44,633 bases of DNA, from NCBI GenBank assembly GCA_017456845.1, contig JAFTIP010000021.1:1-44633 (forward strand). The letters are read 5' to 3'. The stretch comes from Ruminococcus sp. (GTDB lineage: Bacteria > Bacillota > Clostridia > Oscillospirales > Acutalibacteraceae). The notes under the pieces were generated by a model. The model saw only the letters and a program-made list of their open reading frames with translations, made no database searches and was not told the DNA's origin. Position 1 is the first letter of the stretch. Every line of letters starts with the position of its first letter. Position numbers and translations under genes: made by a program. Positions 24,490 to 35,403 of this stretch are shown piece after piece.

Positions 24490-27400
24490 TCAAGCCTTCT
24501 TCTTTCTGAGCATAAGTATTACACCCAGAGACACAGCTATAAGAACCAATGAAATAACAATTATAAACCTGAAGTTTGAGCCTGTTGTAAGGGATTCGCC
24601 GATGTTACCCTCTGTTGTGTTATCGCTGACAGCTTCGGTTTTATCAAAAGCTTGCGTTGATTTAGGCTCTGTAGAATTATTTTGCGTTACTGCCTCTGTT
24701 ACCTCTTCTGTATCAGAAGCTACAGGCGTGGTATCATCAGGCGGAACAACTGCTCCGTCATAAACCGTAAGAACAGCAATCTCTTCGTCCTTAACAGCGG
24801 TAGAAACAGAAAGTCCGCTTCGAGCGCTGTAAACAGCCGAGCCGTCCTCAACTTTAATAACACAGTCCTTAACCGAAAGAGTAACAATGCTTGCGTACTC
24901 ACCGCTTACCTCCCCGTCAGGCTCAAATACGAGAGTATTGCCGTCTAAAACATTCAAAGCCTTGAAATTAACGTCTGTAATTCCCTTAATACCTCTTACT
25001 GCAACCTTAAGGCTTATACCCTCACAAGCTTCTGCAATAATATTTTCGGGATAAATGATATGAAGCTGTACGTCGTTTAAAGACTCAATTTTTTCTTTAT
25101 TATCAAGAACCAAGAAAACCGTTTTATCAGAGCATGCCTTATTAAGCTCAAGGTCGCTGATTAGAGGAACTGACGTATTAAGGATAAGTGTGCGGTTTTG
25201 GTTATAAATACAGCTTCCGCTTACAGGCTTGATTTCTTCGCCGAGAATCACCTCTGAAGCCGCTGCTTCCTTGGGAATCATAAGCTCAGCTTTAAACAGT
25301 GCTGTGTTTTCATTTTCAAGCTCTGCGAACTTAAGAACTGCTTCAACGGCTGTCTGACTGCCGTCGCTGTAATAAATAATCTGACGAGAATCAATAGCAG
25401 CGCCCTCAAAGGAGTTTGCGTTAAGCTTTTCATCAAAGATAACCTTTGCAACTACATCGAGCTTATCCTTTTGTGCCGAAGCTAATAAAATCTCTGCTTT
25501 CTTTGCAACACCCTTATCAGATGTGTCGCACACAAGCTCAGGGGGATTTTCCAAAAGCTGAGAAACAGGGATACCGTCAACATCTGTAACAAAAGTTGCA
25601 GGACTTTCAAACACGTTTCTTAAGGTGAAGGTGGTTATGTCGCCGCTCTTAAGAGAGAACGGTGTGTGACAAACAAAGCTTAAAACATTGTTCTCAACAG
25701 AATCCAATGTAAGATATACAGCCACAGAATTTTCGTCAACCGTCATATCTGCAACAGCATAAACTTGGTCTGTAACAACTGCAATAATATCCTCGCCAAA
25801 GCTTACATCCAAGCCCAGCTTATATCCGTCATCGCCGTTTTCAATAAGCTTAAGCTCTGATTTTTCTGCCTGAAGCTTGGAAACGCTTACAGAGTTTCTG
25901 TGAAGAATTTCGTTGCCGTAAACCTCTTTACCGTCTGCAGACTTAACAGGAGATGACTTATCAGCTGTGAGGCTATGCGATGCAATAAAGGTTTTGCTGT
26001 ACTGACAGCTGTTAAACGAAATCTCGTCTGCCTCTGATACATACTTATAAACAGCGGATGTATACTGATTTTCGCCGCTACCCTTAATTTCAGCACCTGC
26101 AAAACTCAGCTTATACACCGTATTGCGTGTGTAGTCATATTCCTTGGCGATTTCGTTTACGTCAAGACTTGTATTCTTAAGAGTTTCTGCATCAACCGCA
26201 CCGCTTAAAAGAACCTGTGCACAAAGAACGTTATCACGCACTTTAAAGCTTCCGCCCTCGAAGTAAGGTGTTGCACTTATAATGTAAGCACTTGAGTTAA
26301 ACGTAAGGTTTCTGCAATTTTCAAGCTGAGGATTAACCTCAATACCGTCATAAGCCGAACGTATTACCGCATTTTCATCTGTGTAGGAAATTGTATTATC
26401 CTTTACCGAGCACTTTACAGTACAGCCCTTATCAAGAACAATGCTTTCGTCAGCCTTGAAGCACAGCGTTTTGCCGTCTTCGCTTAAGCTGTAGCCATAC
26501 AGAGTATATTCTTTAACTTCTGCAGCCTTTGAGGCGTTATCTTTAAACTCTGCATTAATGGTAACATATGCCCGTGAGCTGTTATTAAGGTCAGAAATAT
26601 CTACCTTATCTTCAAAATCGGCATAAAGAGCAAAGGTACTTAAAATGCCGTTTTCGGTAATTTCTGAAAGCACCGCAGTCTGAGACTCTGTAACCTTAAG
26701 CTTACTATAGTAAATATCAAGCTGAGTTTTATCGGTAATAACCTGAGAAATATTATTATCAAGGTAGTCGCCCTGAGCTGTTACAAGAACATAATTATCT
26801 TTGCCGAGAACGATACCTTCGCTGAAGCTGAAAAGCTTAGATGTTTCGTTTTTCTCAAGCTCAAGAGAAGACGCACGGTAAAGTGCAACCCTGGGATCCT
26901 GAGTTATTTTGCAGAAATTAAACTCAACAATTTCAGTTTCGTTATTAGAGTTAACTGTAGTATAAAGAAGCTTTGTGCCTTCAAGTCTGGTTACGTCGGG
27001 AGCTGTCATAAACTTAACCTTTACGCTCTTCTGTACGCTGCCGTCGGGCATTTCTTTGTCGTCTGCAACAATTACAGAAAGTATACCTGACTCTTTAAGC
27101 ACGTAGGAAACTTTATCATAATCAGGAATAGCTGTGTTTACCGCTGTTCCCTTTTTGGTAACAACCGCATTTTCGGGAATGTGGCTATCCTTTAATACGT
27201 ACTTTAGTATTGTTCCCTGCTTACTGCTGAGCTCTGATGATAACACAAGCACATTGCCGTCTTTTATCTCTTCGGCAGTAAATAAAACCGTATTGCCTGT
27301 AGCCTTATATTCGCCGTCGATACATTCGTATTCATCAAACTCAACCGTAATATCCTTAAACTCAACGCCCTCTTTAAGCTTAACAGCACTGCTGAAGGTA

Positions 27401-30400
27401 AGATTAAACTGAGCTTTACGGCTTCTGCCGTTTACAAGCGGAGCATCCAAAATCTCGTCGGCTCTGCCGATAGATGCATAAGGAGAAACATCTGCATCGG
27501 TTGTATCAATAGTAAACCTTGCATAATCAAGAGAAAGTGTTTCGCCTTCGTCAAGAATAGCTTCGATTTCTACAGTATATTTATCAAGCTTCAGTTTTTC
27601 TGACTGATATAAGAGTATACCGTAATCAGTAAGGGGAGAAACGGTGGAAACCTTTTCTCTTATGACTTCCTTGCCTGAGCTGTTGGTAACTACAAGCATA
27701 AATTCGCCGCCGTTAACCAGACAGTTGCCGAAAATACTTAAATCGTCACCGTAAAAATCAAAGGTTAATTTACTCTTATCATCGTTTGCAGTAAGTATGT
27801 CTGCCCCTTTTGCGTACATATGTATCTTATCGCTTAAGCCAAAGCCTGAGAAATTAACGTTGCTATCAAAGTTAAGGACATCCTTATCTGTGACGTAAAT
27901 ATAAAATACTCTGTAGATAGTAGTACCCTTAATGTTAAGCAAGAGCTTAGCTTTGCCGTCTTTAGGCATATCTACCGCCTTAACTTTAATTTTTCCGTCT
28001 GAGGAGGAATTATCAATACTTAAGCAGTCCGTGCCTACTTCGTATGCTCTGAGGTGGATATCGCCAAAATGCTGGGAAACAACCCTGCTGTCAAGCTCAA
28101 GCACATCGCCCAAAGAAAGTGCAACCGAACCGTAAACACCGGTTTGAGCAGGCATCTGATTAAGAACTGTAGAAATTGTAGTACCGTCGAGGGAAATTTC
28201 GGGTATCTGATAATTTGTTACAATACCTGTGGAATCGTTTGAGGTGTCAAACTGGGGCTCATCATAAGAAATATCGAAGCTGTATTTAAGTTCTCCGTTT
28301 TTTATATACTCATCAACATCATAAGTGTCGAAGTATAAATCAGATGAACCTGCATCCAAAGGATACTGAGTAAAGCTGAAAAGGGTCTTTGAACTTGTGT
28401 TTCCGTCTTCGTCCTCAGTATATGCCTTGAAATAAACCTTTGCAGGCTTTGTCATATCAGACGTACCTGTGTTTGCAATATCAGTTCTGAAGGTCATTTT
28501 GCCATTCGCGTCAATTTCAACGTCAATAGCGTTAAACTCAAGCTCGGCACAGTTATTGATGGTATGGTAAGTAACTTCCTTATCATCAGCTTCATTACTG
28601 TTTGTATTTAAAAGATAGCTGTCATAAGAATCGAACAGAACGTTATCGTTTTCGTCAGTAATCATAATACAAAGCAATGAGTTATTACTCTGTATTTCAT
28701 TAATATCAAACTCAAAGTACTGTTCAATAGTATCGCCTGCCAGCAAACCGTTCTTACCGGAGTCTTCATTGTTAAATCCGGAAAGCACCCTTGTGGCTAC
28801 GGGATTTGAAATATATTTGTCCTCATCACAAATATAAAGCGTAACGTTAAGAACATCGAGTATTGTGTCGCCTGTATTTTCGATATCGAAATTAAGGCTT
28901 ACGGTTTCGCCCGGTGCAAAAATCTTGTTAAGCATATCAAAACCGCTTACATCAATGGCTGTAACGCGTTCCTTAAAGCTTATCATATAGATATCAGAAC
29001 GGGCTTCTTCGCTTTCAAAATCAAGCATGGGTGCAACCATATACTCAATCTCATTGCCCTGACTGTCTACATATACACCGTCAAGATTATTCACAGCATC
29101 AACGGGAGCATTGTCGTTCTTAAGATTTTCAAGATTAACGCCGTATTCGTAAGTAAAGGGGGCGTAATTAGACTTGAAAGCAACGGAAACGTTGCCTCTT
29201 GCGTCAACAAAAGCAGACATATTATCAATTGTCATACCATAGGTTTTTTCACGATTGTTGAGTGCTTCTTCATCAAAAATACTGCTGTAAGTAAGCTGAC
29301 GGGCATGGTTCCACACATGATTTTCACTGTCATAATCTATGATGTTAAGAGTATCTGTATACGCCGAGGTTCCGGTATTTTCTATAAATATAATACTGAT
29401 TTCCCCTGCTTCGGAAACTGCAACTATATAGTCGTTGAAATAACCGTTATAAAGTCGTTTAACGTTTTGCTCTATGGTTTTGCCGTCATTTTTAGCTTTA
29501 AGAGCTTGTGAAAGCTTGCTGTAACTTACACAGTTGATGCCTATGTTGGTCTGGTAGAAAAGACAAGGCTGAGCGTCGGCACTTTCAGAATTTTCCTCAT
29601 AAAGCACAGCGTTTTCCATCTGCAGGTTGCGGATTATGGGATTTTCGTAAATCTCGTCTGTAGCAGGGTTATAGTATTGAGACGTATACTCATCAGGCTC
29701 TAAAACATCCTCAAGATTTTCGTCATAATCAATTAAGCTGTCAACAATAAGCGGGTCGCTGAATTTCAAGGAGCCATCTTCATTGATTACACCTTCGCGA
29801 TAGTGGATTTCTTTAAGAACGCCCTTGTGAGTATCCTTAATAACATCAGGAAGCTCAACTGCATACGAAAGGCACACAGTACCGTCCTTTGCCGCTGAGG
29901 CTGCAATTTCTGTAATTCTAATACCTGTAAGGATATCCGCATCAAATCGGGTATCAAAGCTTTCTTTCACAGAAATTGTCTGAGGCTCTGAGTATTTACC
30001 GTTGCTGCTTACAGCATAACGGATAACACCCTGACCTGTAAACATAGAGTTCATCAGGTTTTCTATATCGGCAACGGTTGATGAGTCTTTATCAAAGCTT
30101 TCCCAATCAAGCTTGAAGTCAGCGTTATACTGTGCTTCGTCTTCTGCAAAGAACACTACACTGTTGTTGCTTGTTACTGCTGTTTCTGGCAGACTTTCCT
30201 GACGGGAGTTGGCATCAGTTGCCTTGATAAGCTCAGTACTGAAGGTTCCGTCGTCATTATAAGAAGCAACCCTCACACAAGTACGCTGTAATATTTCACT
30301 TAAAGCAGAGGACTCTGAAACGTCAATTTCCCTGCCGTCAGAAAGTATCAGCTTTGCAGTATTATTTTCGTTAAGAATTACACTTTTAACTGTGCTGTCA

Positions 30401-33400
30401 GAAGCTGTAAACTCTACGCAAAGCTTCGAATTATTATCAACGTATGCATTAAAATCGGTAATATAAATGTCGTTGCTTACCAAAACATTGCCATAAGAAG
30501 GAACGTTGCAGTATAAAGCATTATGGCACTCCCCTGTTTCAGCGTTTGTAATTAACTCTGTAAAAAACGCCAGAGTTTTATTTTTATAATTTACAACCTG
30601 AGTTTTGGAGTTCTTTAAAATATCGCCTTCAATAAGAGTTTTGGTCTTTTCGGCTGAAAACTCGCCTGTATCAAAATAGTTTACCTCTTCATTGCTTCTT
30701 ACGCCCGATTCGCCAACCACAACAAGAGGAAGATTTTCGCTGTTATTGGCAAGCATTCGGTTTGCACCGCTTACGTCCCATGTTTTGCTGTAATAAACTG
30801 TACCGAGAGTAATGGTTGCCTGGGTCTGAGAGCCGATATTGCTGTACTTAATAAGCATATATGCAGGTTCGAGATTAAGTGAGAAAAATGCAACCGTAAG
30901 CTTAACGTACATACTCAGCCTTGCACTGGCGGCGTCAAAGGAAGCAGGTGTTTTGACTTTTTTGTAGTTATCCTCCCTGTAAAGCTTGGCACTGTCAAGA
31001 ATAACCTTACCCCCTGCATTCTCAATAACCACCTTAATCTGTGTGGGGGTAGCTTTGTCAGGGTCGTCAAAATCATCCATCTTCCACTCAAAAACAGGAA
31101 TATGAGTAGATGTTTGCTCTGATTTAAGACTGAGAGTCTGAGTCTGTTGCACAGGGGTATCGCTGTTACCTGTATAAACCGTAACCCTAATGTCACCTCC
31201 GTCAGGCTTTGTTACACCTACAAGCTGAAAAGCCGTGCCTTCGCCCTCAATAACAACCACATCGCCCTCAGTTTCCGAGATAACGTAAGTGTTATTGTAG
31301 AAGTATTCCTTCATGCTTTCAGCGAGGTAATCATCAGAAGAAGTATTGGCTACATGGCAGGTTTTCCAATTGACTGAGTATTTATCTGTAATCTTAGTAT
31401 TTTTATCATCAACGTACACATCAAGGTCAAACTCCGCCAGCTTTGGCGCAATCTTTTGCCTTCCGAAGGTAACAGCAGCACTAAACTCAGCCGAACCGCC
31501 TACCTCAAAAGCTAAAACGCCGCTTAAGCCAATGCCTGCACCTATAGAAACTGCCAGATTAGGAGCAACGGTAAAGCCGTTAAAGCTTAATGCATATTTT
31601 ACGTTTCCGTCCAAATCAACGTAATCTTTAACTGCCGCAAAGCCTGAGCCTATGGACAAACCGCCCTTTATGGAAAAGGATACATAAACAAGGTTAGCCG
31701 CGGCAGGAATGGGAATACCCTTACTGTAGGAGAAGTTGCCCGAACCCGAAATGCTAAAAGAGCTGAAATCCCATTCATTTCTTATTGGGTTATAGCAAAG
31801 GTCAACCTTGGTATCCACAAATACGCCGAATGTAAAAGATTTGTATTCAGCGTTGGTTTTTCCTGCAGTATCTTTAATGCTTTGCATAACGCCTTTATTA
31901 GAAACAGGGTCTACCACAGGAGTATCCATATTCAGAATATCCGTTGCGTTAAGCTCGCTGCCGCTAAGGTCATCCATCTCAATTTCAGGGAGCTCTTCTT
32001 TAGGCTTTGGAACCAGATTATTGCTGTTGCCGCCGATTCTGATGCCAACGGTCATCTGATTATCCCAGAACTTAACGTATACTCCGTTTCCGGCAAAATT
32101 AAGTGCTCTTTTTGCGGCATTAGGCTTGTTGTTTAAAGTAAAGAGCTTGCAGAGAAATGTACCAAAACCTGTCATATCAAGATTTACGGGAGAAGTGTTG
32201 GCATTGATAACGTGGTCAGTATAGGTGTAAAAATCCTCCTGCTGCTCATAATACATACCGGATTGTGACTCCTCAGGAGAAGTTGCATCAAAGTCAATAA
32301 CCTTTGTACAAACGTACTGGGTATCCTTAGGATTAAGTACAGAAATAATTTCCTGATATGAATCATCGCCGTTATTGTAGTTACCCACCTCAATAGTTAC
32401 ACCCTGACCGCCTGAAATTACTGCAGGATAGGTTTTATCATTAGTATTCTGATAATTATAATAAGTGGGAATATACATTCTGTATTCATAGCCGTTTTGA
32501 GAATAGCTTACAAGCTCAACCTCAGGAAGATAGTTTGCGTCAAAAACTCCGTCCTCTATTTCAAGAGATAATTTGCTTGCCTGAGAAAAATTGGCACCGC
32601 CGTGGTACGTAAATGAAAACAGCTTCTGATGATTACGGCTGTCAATATCTCCCGAATAAACGGTAACGGGATAATCCTTAACCGCCATGTCCTCGGTATA
32701 AGAGCCTACGTAAATGTCGGAAATTACAAAGTTCATACAATAATAAGCCAAATCAGGGGTCTGGCTTCTGTCTGTAAACAATGCCTCAAAAGGTACGTAA
32801 TCATCAATGTAATTAGCTATGTAAACAGTTTCAAGCTTACCGTCGTTCATTTTGCCCACGTAGGTTGAGGCAAGACTGAGCTCAGGCTCTACGTAGTCAG
32901 ACTCAAGATAAGAAAGCCTGAAATTAACCGCAGTTGAAATTTGTGAGCACACAAAACGGTTTATAGTGGTTTCTTTTGTAATGGTTTTGTACTCGGCAGA
33001 ATACAGGTTGCTGGTGGCCTTAACGTCATCACCTGCCTTCTTAGGATCAACCACTACATTGTCAAACTCAACTATTTCGTAAAAAATCACCTTTTTGTCA
33101 AGATAAACTTCAGGCTTATAAGAAACAAGCTCGTTATTCTGATAGAACTTCACAACTTCGCCCAAGCTCTCAAGAATACTTGACTTCTGCGCTTCCTCAG
33201 GTAAATTTTCCAAGCCTTCATATACGTGGGGAATATCTCTGTAAGAAACCTCTACCCCCTGCTGAATGGCATACTGGCAATCAATAGTAAGCTTATCTGC
33301 AAATGCAGAATTAATACATCCCCCGCTTACGAGAAGCTCGTTATGAGCTTTAATCTGCTCGTCAGACATAAGGTAAGTGTTCTTTAAAGTGTCAGTATCA

Positions 33401-35400
33401 TTGTTCATATTTGTTTCAAGAGTAACTGTGAAGCTATTGCCTGAAGCTTGGCTGAAATTATGAACATTACCCTTGGAATCGGTAAGATACAAAACCGTAG
33501 GCACAGGCATACTTGCCCCTGAAGTAAGAGGCTGAAAGCTGATATCCAGCGTACTTCCTGCGTAAAAACCTGTTGCCGTTTCGTCTACAGCGTCCTTAAA
33601 TACACCGCCGTTTTTACTTTGGGTATCTACCTTAACAGTCCATTTGTAATTATTCTTTGTAAAAGTAAAACCGCTCTGGTCGCTGAGCACTGTATAGTCA
33701 GCGTTATCTGCAAATACGCTGAAAGGAATCACAGTTCTTAAAAGGCGTGTTTCAGTAATTTTAAAGTGGTTTGAATCCTGACCTTTTACGTTATAAACAA
33801 AGTAGAAGGGCCTCATAGCACTGCCCTCACTGCCTGTGGTTTTAGGATAACGGTTGCCGTTATTATCACTAAGGCTGAGGGTTATCGGGGTTTTTGTAGA
33901 GTCAAGATTATACTGAAGATAATTTTTAAGAATATAGATATCGTTATCTGTCATCCATTTCTTGCTGTTGGTATTGGAAGTGTTGATGTCGTCACCTTCA
34001 GGGCAAGAACCCAGGTTATCGCCTGAATATGTATGACCCTGGCTGTCAAGGTAACCTAAAGCTGTATTCGGATTTCCCGAAAGTGCACCAAGTCCTTCTT
34101 TATCACGGCTGTAACAGGAATAAATGATTGCATCATAAAGATTAAAGTTAAATGTGCTGTCGGTAGCAACAAGCAAATCTTCGTCATTGTCTGAAAATTC
34201 TTCATCATGCTTCCAACTATCGCCCGAAGAATAAAGCTGCGAAAATTCTTTAGGTGTAATAGAGAGGGTCTCTGACCAGTAATTCGTGTTTTCTGCAGAC
34301 TGAAGCAAAGCTTCTTTGCCCGTATCTGCAAGAATGGTAACAGCCTTACCGTTAGCGGCACCTACAGCCGCCTTAAGCATATCAGCCCTGTTGAGAGTAT
34401 CGTTTTGATTAAGAACGGAATTTTCGTTACTTGCAAGAACGGTACTTTCGTCTATTGCCATATCAGCTTTTGCATTATCAGCGTTAATAACCTTGCCCGT
34501 GCTTTCATCAAGCTTATTTGTAATTCCAAGGCGGATAGAATTGCTGTCTCCTGCTACGCCTCCACGGATATTTTCCATAGTAAGATTAAAGTACTTGGGG
34601 TCGGCAAACTTTTCGTTGGAATGAATAAAAGGAACTGTTACTTTTTGCTCGGTTACACCTACACCAAAAACAATTTCTTCCTCAAAAGCTTCATAATCAA
34701 CGCCTGCCTTAGCTGTAGCGTCGGCTGATTTAATAAGAACAGTACAATAATCGGTATCGTTCTCTGTACGCTTAACGGTAACTGTTATACCGCCGTCACT
34801 TATGTCGGCAATCGCTTTATCAGCAACCATTGTAAAAACACTTTCTACGTAAGGCTCATCGTCAAACACCTTAATCATTGCAGTGCTTGCGTCAGAAATA
34901 AGACCGGACGTTGCATCTGTAAGAGTCATCATCAAAAGTTGGTTGCCGTTACGCTTATTATCGTTTGGAATTTTAACCTTAGCTGTTGCAGTAACCTGCT
35001 GAGGTGCAAAATCCACAGTACCCATTAAGTCGGGATACATCTCATTATCGCCAGAAACGGTAATGAGGTTGTATGTAAGGGTAGCTGACCTGCTGTTTCC
35101 GCCTATGCGGTAAACAACTATTCCAAGATAAATGTCCTCAGGATTTTCGGCGTCAGGTCCACCTTCGGTAATTTCATAAGAATTATATTCAATAACGTAA
35201 AGACCCTCGGGATAGTGTTCTTCCCAGTCATCGTTGGAATAATACCCTGCAGCATTATTTTTAGCAGATTCAATACTCATATCTGCAGAAACAATATCAG
35301 CACTGTCTTCGGTAGCGGCGGCTACGTTAAGTCCGAAGCAACCGGTAACTGTAAGCAGTAATGCCAAAAACATGGATACAAACTTTTTCATTCTGCTCAT
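24490..35400 (-). CDS. Giant cell-surface protein with Calx-beta and repeated Ig-like domains, C-terminally anchored
   Basis: 3636 residues, about a quarter of the window. Signal peptide 1 to about 29. Residues about 60-290 resemble two Calx-beta domains (VAGDSNS; TAKAGVDYEAFEEEIVFGVG). About 1212-1312 is an unusual Gly/Ala/Val-rich, nearly uncharged stretch (LAVSIGAGIGLSGVLAFEVGG). About 2150-2260 has a CARDB-like segment (FAPGETVSLNFDIENTGDT), with a related one near 2300-2400. About 2640-3540 carries several Ig-like or SbsA-like repeats. The end has a Thr/Ser/Glu linker, LTTGSN, one hydrophobic helix and RKKKA, like a sortase signal without LPxTG. No enzyme motifs seen. Likely an adhesin or matrix protein. 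AGGAGG 8 nt upstream lies inside the last codons of the 276-residue gene. Confidence 0.85.
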   Translation of the reverse strand: MSRMKKFVSMFLALLLTVTGCFGLNVAAATEDSADIVSADMSIESAKNNAAGYYSNDDWEEHYPEGLYVIEYNSYEITEGGPDAENPEDIYLGIVVYRIGGNSRSATLTYNLITVSGDNEMYPDLMGTVDFAPQQVTATAKVKIPNDNKRNGNQLLMMTLTDATSGLISDASTAMIKVFDDEPYVESVFTMVADKAIADISDGGITVTVKRTENDTDYCTVLIKSADATAKAGVDYEAFEEEIVFGVGVTEQKVTVPFIHSNEKFADPKYFNLTMENIRGGVAGDSNSIRLGITNKLDESTGKVINADNAKADMAIDESTVLASNENSVLNQNDTLNRADMLKAAVGAANGKAVTILADTGKEALLQSAENTNYWSETLSITPKEFSQLYSSGDSWKHDEEFSDNDEDLLVATDSTFNFNLYDAIIYSCYSRDKEGLGALSGNPNTALGYLDSQGHTYSGDNLGSCPEGDDINTSNTNSKKWMTDNDIYILKNYLQYNLDSTKTPITLSLSDNNGNRYPKTTGSEGSAMRPFYFVYNVKGQDSNHFKITETRLLRTVIPFSVFADNADYTVLSDQSGFTFTKNNYKWTVKVDTQSKNGGVFKDAVDETATGFYAGSTLDISFQPLTSGASMPVPTVLYLTDSKGNVHNFSQASGNSFTVTLETNMNNDTDTLKNTYLMSDEQIKAHNELLVSGGCINSAFADKLTIDCQYAIQQGVEVSYRDIPHVYEGLENLPEEAQKSSILESLGEVVKFYQNNELVSYKPEVYLDKKVIFYEIVEFDNVVVDPKKAGDDVKATSNLYSAEYKTITKETTINRFVCSQISTAVNFRLSYLESDYVEPELSLASTYVGKMNDGKLETVYIANYIDDYVPFEALFTDRSQTPDLAYYCMNFVISDIYVGSYTEDMAVKDYPVTVYSGDIDSRNHQKLFSFTYHGGANFSQASKLSLEIEDGVFDANYLPEVELVSYSQNGYEYRMYIPTYYNYQNTNDKTYPAVISGGQGVTIEVGNYNNGDDSYQEIISVLNPKDTQYVCTKVIDFDATSPEESQSGMYYEQQEDFYTYTDHVINANTSPVNLDMTGFGTFLCKLFTLNNKPNAAKRALNFAGNGVYVKFWDNQMTVGIRIGGNSNNLVPKPKEELPEIEMDDLSGSELNATDILNMDTPVVDPVSNKGVMQSIKDTAGKTNAEYKSFTFGVFVDTKVDLCYNPIRNEWDFSSFSISGSGNFSYSKGIPIPAAANLVYVSFSIKGGLSIGSGFAAVKDYVDLDGNVKYALSFNGFTVAPNLAVSIGAGIGLSGVLAFEVGGSAEFSAAVTFGRQKIAPKLAEFDLDVYVDDKNTKITDKYSVNWKTCHVANTSSDDYLAESMKEYFYNNTYVISETEGDVVVIEGEGTAFQLVGVTKPDGGDIRVTVYTGNSDTPVQQTQTLSLKSEQTSTHIPVFEWKMDDFDDPDKATPTQIKVVIENAGGKVILDSAKLYREDNYKKVKTPASFDAASARLSMYVKLTVAFFSLNLEPAYMLIKYSNIGSQTQATITLGTVYYSKTWDVSGANRMLANNSENLPLVVVGESGVRSNEEVNYFDTGEFSAEKTKTLIEGDILKNSKTQVVNYKNKTLAFFTELITNAETGECHNALYCNVPSYGNVLVSNDIYITDFNAYVDNNSKLCVEFTASDSTVKSVILNENNTAKLILSDGREIDVSESSALSEILQRTCVRVASYNDDGTFSTELIKATDANSRQESLPETAVTSNNSVVFFAEDEAQYNADFKLDWESFDKDSSTVADIENLMNSMFTGQGVIRYAVSSNGKYSEPQTISVKESFDTRFDADILTGIRITEIAASAAKDGTVCLSYAVELPDVIKDTHKGVLKEIHYREGVINEDGSLKFSDPLIVDSLIDYDENLEDVLEPDEYTSQYYNPATDEIYENPIIRNLQMENAVLYEENSESADAQPCLFYQTNIGINCVSYSKLSQALKAKNDGKTIEQNVKRLYNGYFNDYIVAVSEAGEISIIFIENTGTSAYTDTLNIIDYDSENHVWNHARQLTYSSIFDEEALNNREKTYGMTIDNMSAFVDARGNVSVAFKSNYAPFTYEYGVNLENLKNDNAPVDAVNNLDGVYVDSQGNEIEYMVAPMLDFESEEARSDIYMISFKERVTAIDVSGFDMLNKIFAPGETVSLNFDIENTGDTILDVLNVTLYICDEDKYISNPVATRVLSGFNNEDSGKNGLLAGDTIEQYFEFDINEIQSNNSLLCIMITDENDNVLFDSYDSYLLNTNSNEADDKEVTYHTINNCAELEFNAIDVEIDANGKMTFRTDIANTGTSDMTKPAKVYFKAYTEDEDGNTSSKTLFSFTQYPLDAGSSDLYFDTYDVDEYIKNGELKYSFDISYDEPQFDTSNDSTGIVTNYQIPEISLDGTTISTVLNQMPAQTGVYGSVALSLGDVLELDSRVVSQHFGDIHLRAYEVGTDCLSIDNSSSDGKIKVKAVDMPKDGKAKLLLNIKGTTIYRVFYIYVTDKDVLNFDSNVNFSGFGLSDKIHMYAKGADILTANDDKSKLTFDFYGDDLSIFGNCLVNGGEFMLVVTNSSGKEVIREKVSTVSPLTDYGILLYQSEKLKLDKYTVEIEAILDEGETLSLDYARFTIDTTDADVSPYASIGRADEILDAPLVNGRSRKAQFNLTFSSAVKLKEGVEFKDITVEFDEYECIDGEYKATGNTVLFTAEEIKDGNVLVLSSELSSKQGTILKYVLKDSHIPENAVVTKKGTAVNTAIPDYDKVSYVLKESGILSVIVADDKEMPDGSVQKSVKVKFMTAPDVTRLEGTKLLYTTVNSNNETEIVEFNFCKITQDPRVALYRASSLELEKNETSKLFSFSEGIVLGKDNYVLVTAQGDYLDNNISQVITDKTQLDIYYSKLKVTESQTAVLSEITENGILSTFALYADFEDKVDISDLNNSSRAYVTINAEFKDNASKAAEVKEYTLYGYSLSEDGKTLCFKADESIVLDKGCTVKCSVKDNTISYTDENAVIRSAYDGIEVNPQLENCRNLTFNSSAYIISATPYFEGGSFKVRDNVLCAQVLLSGAVDAETLKNTSLDVNEIAKEYDYTRNTVYKLSFAGAEIKGSGENQYTSAVYKYVSEADEISFNSCQYSKTFIASHSLTADKSSPVKSADGKEVYGNEILHRNSVSVSKLQAEKSELKLIENGDDGYKLGLDVSFGEDIIAVVTDQVYAVADMTVDENSVAVYLTLDSVENNVLSFVCHTPFSLKSGDITTFTLRNVFESPATFVTDVDGIPVSQLLENPPELVCDTSDKGVAKKAEILLASAQKDKLDVVAKVIFDEKLNANSFEGAAIDSRQIIYYSDGSQTAVEAVLKFAELENENTALFKAELMIPKEAAASEVILGEEIKPVSGSCIYNQNRTLILNTSVPLISDLELNKACSDKTVFLVLDNKEKIESLNDVQLHIIYPENIIAEACEGISLKVAVRGIKGITDVNFKALNVLDGNTLVFEPDGEVSGEYASIVTLSVKDCVIKVEDGSAVYSARSGLSVSTAVKDEEIAVLTVYDGAVVPPDDTTPVASDTEEVTEAVTQNNSTEPKSTQAFDKTEAVSDNTTEGNIGESLTTGSNFRFIIVISLVLIAVSLGVILMLRKKKA

Positions 35401-35403
35401 AAA

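Noticed and set aside
24490-35400. Cohesin domains in the giant protein as partners for the orphan dockerin
   Set aside because: The repeats look Calx-beta, CARDB-like and Ig-like. I could not find a recognisable cohesin pattern.
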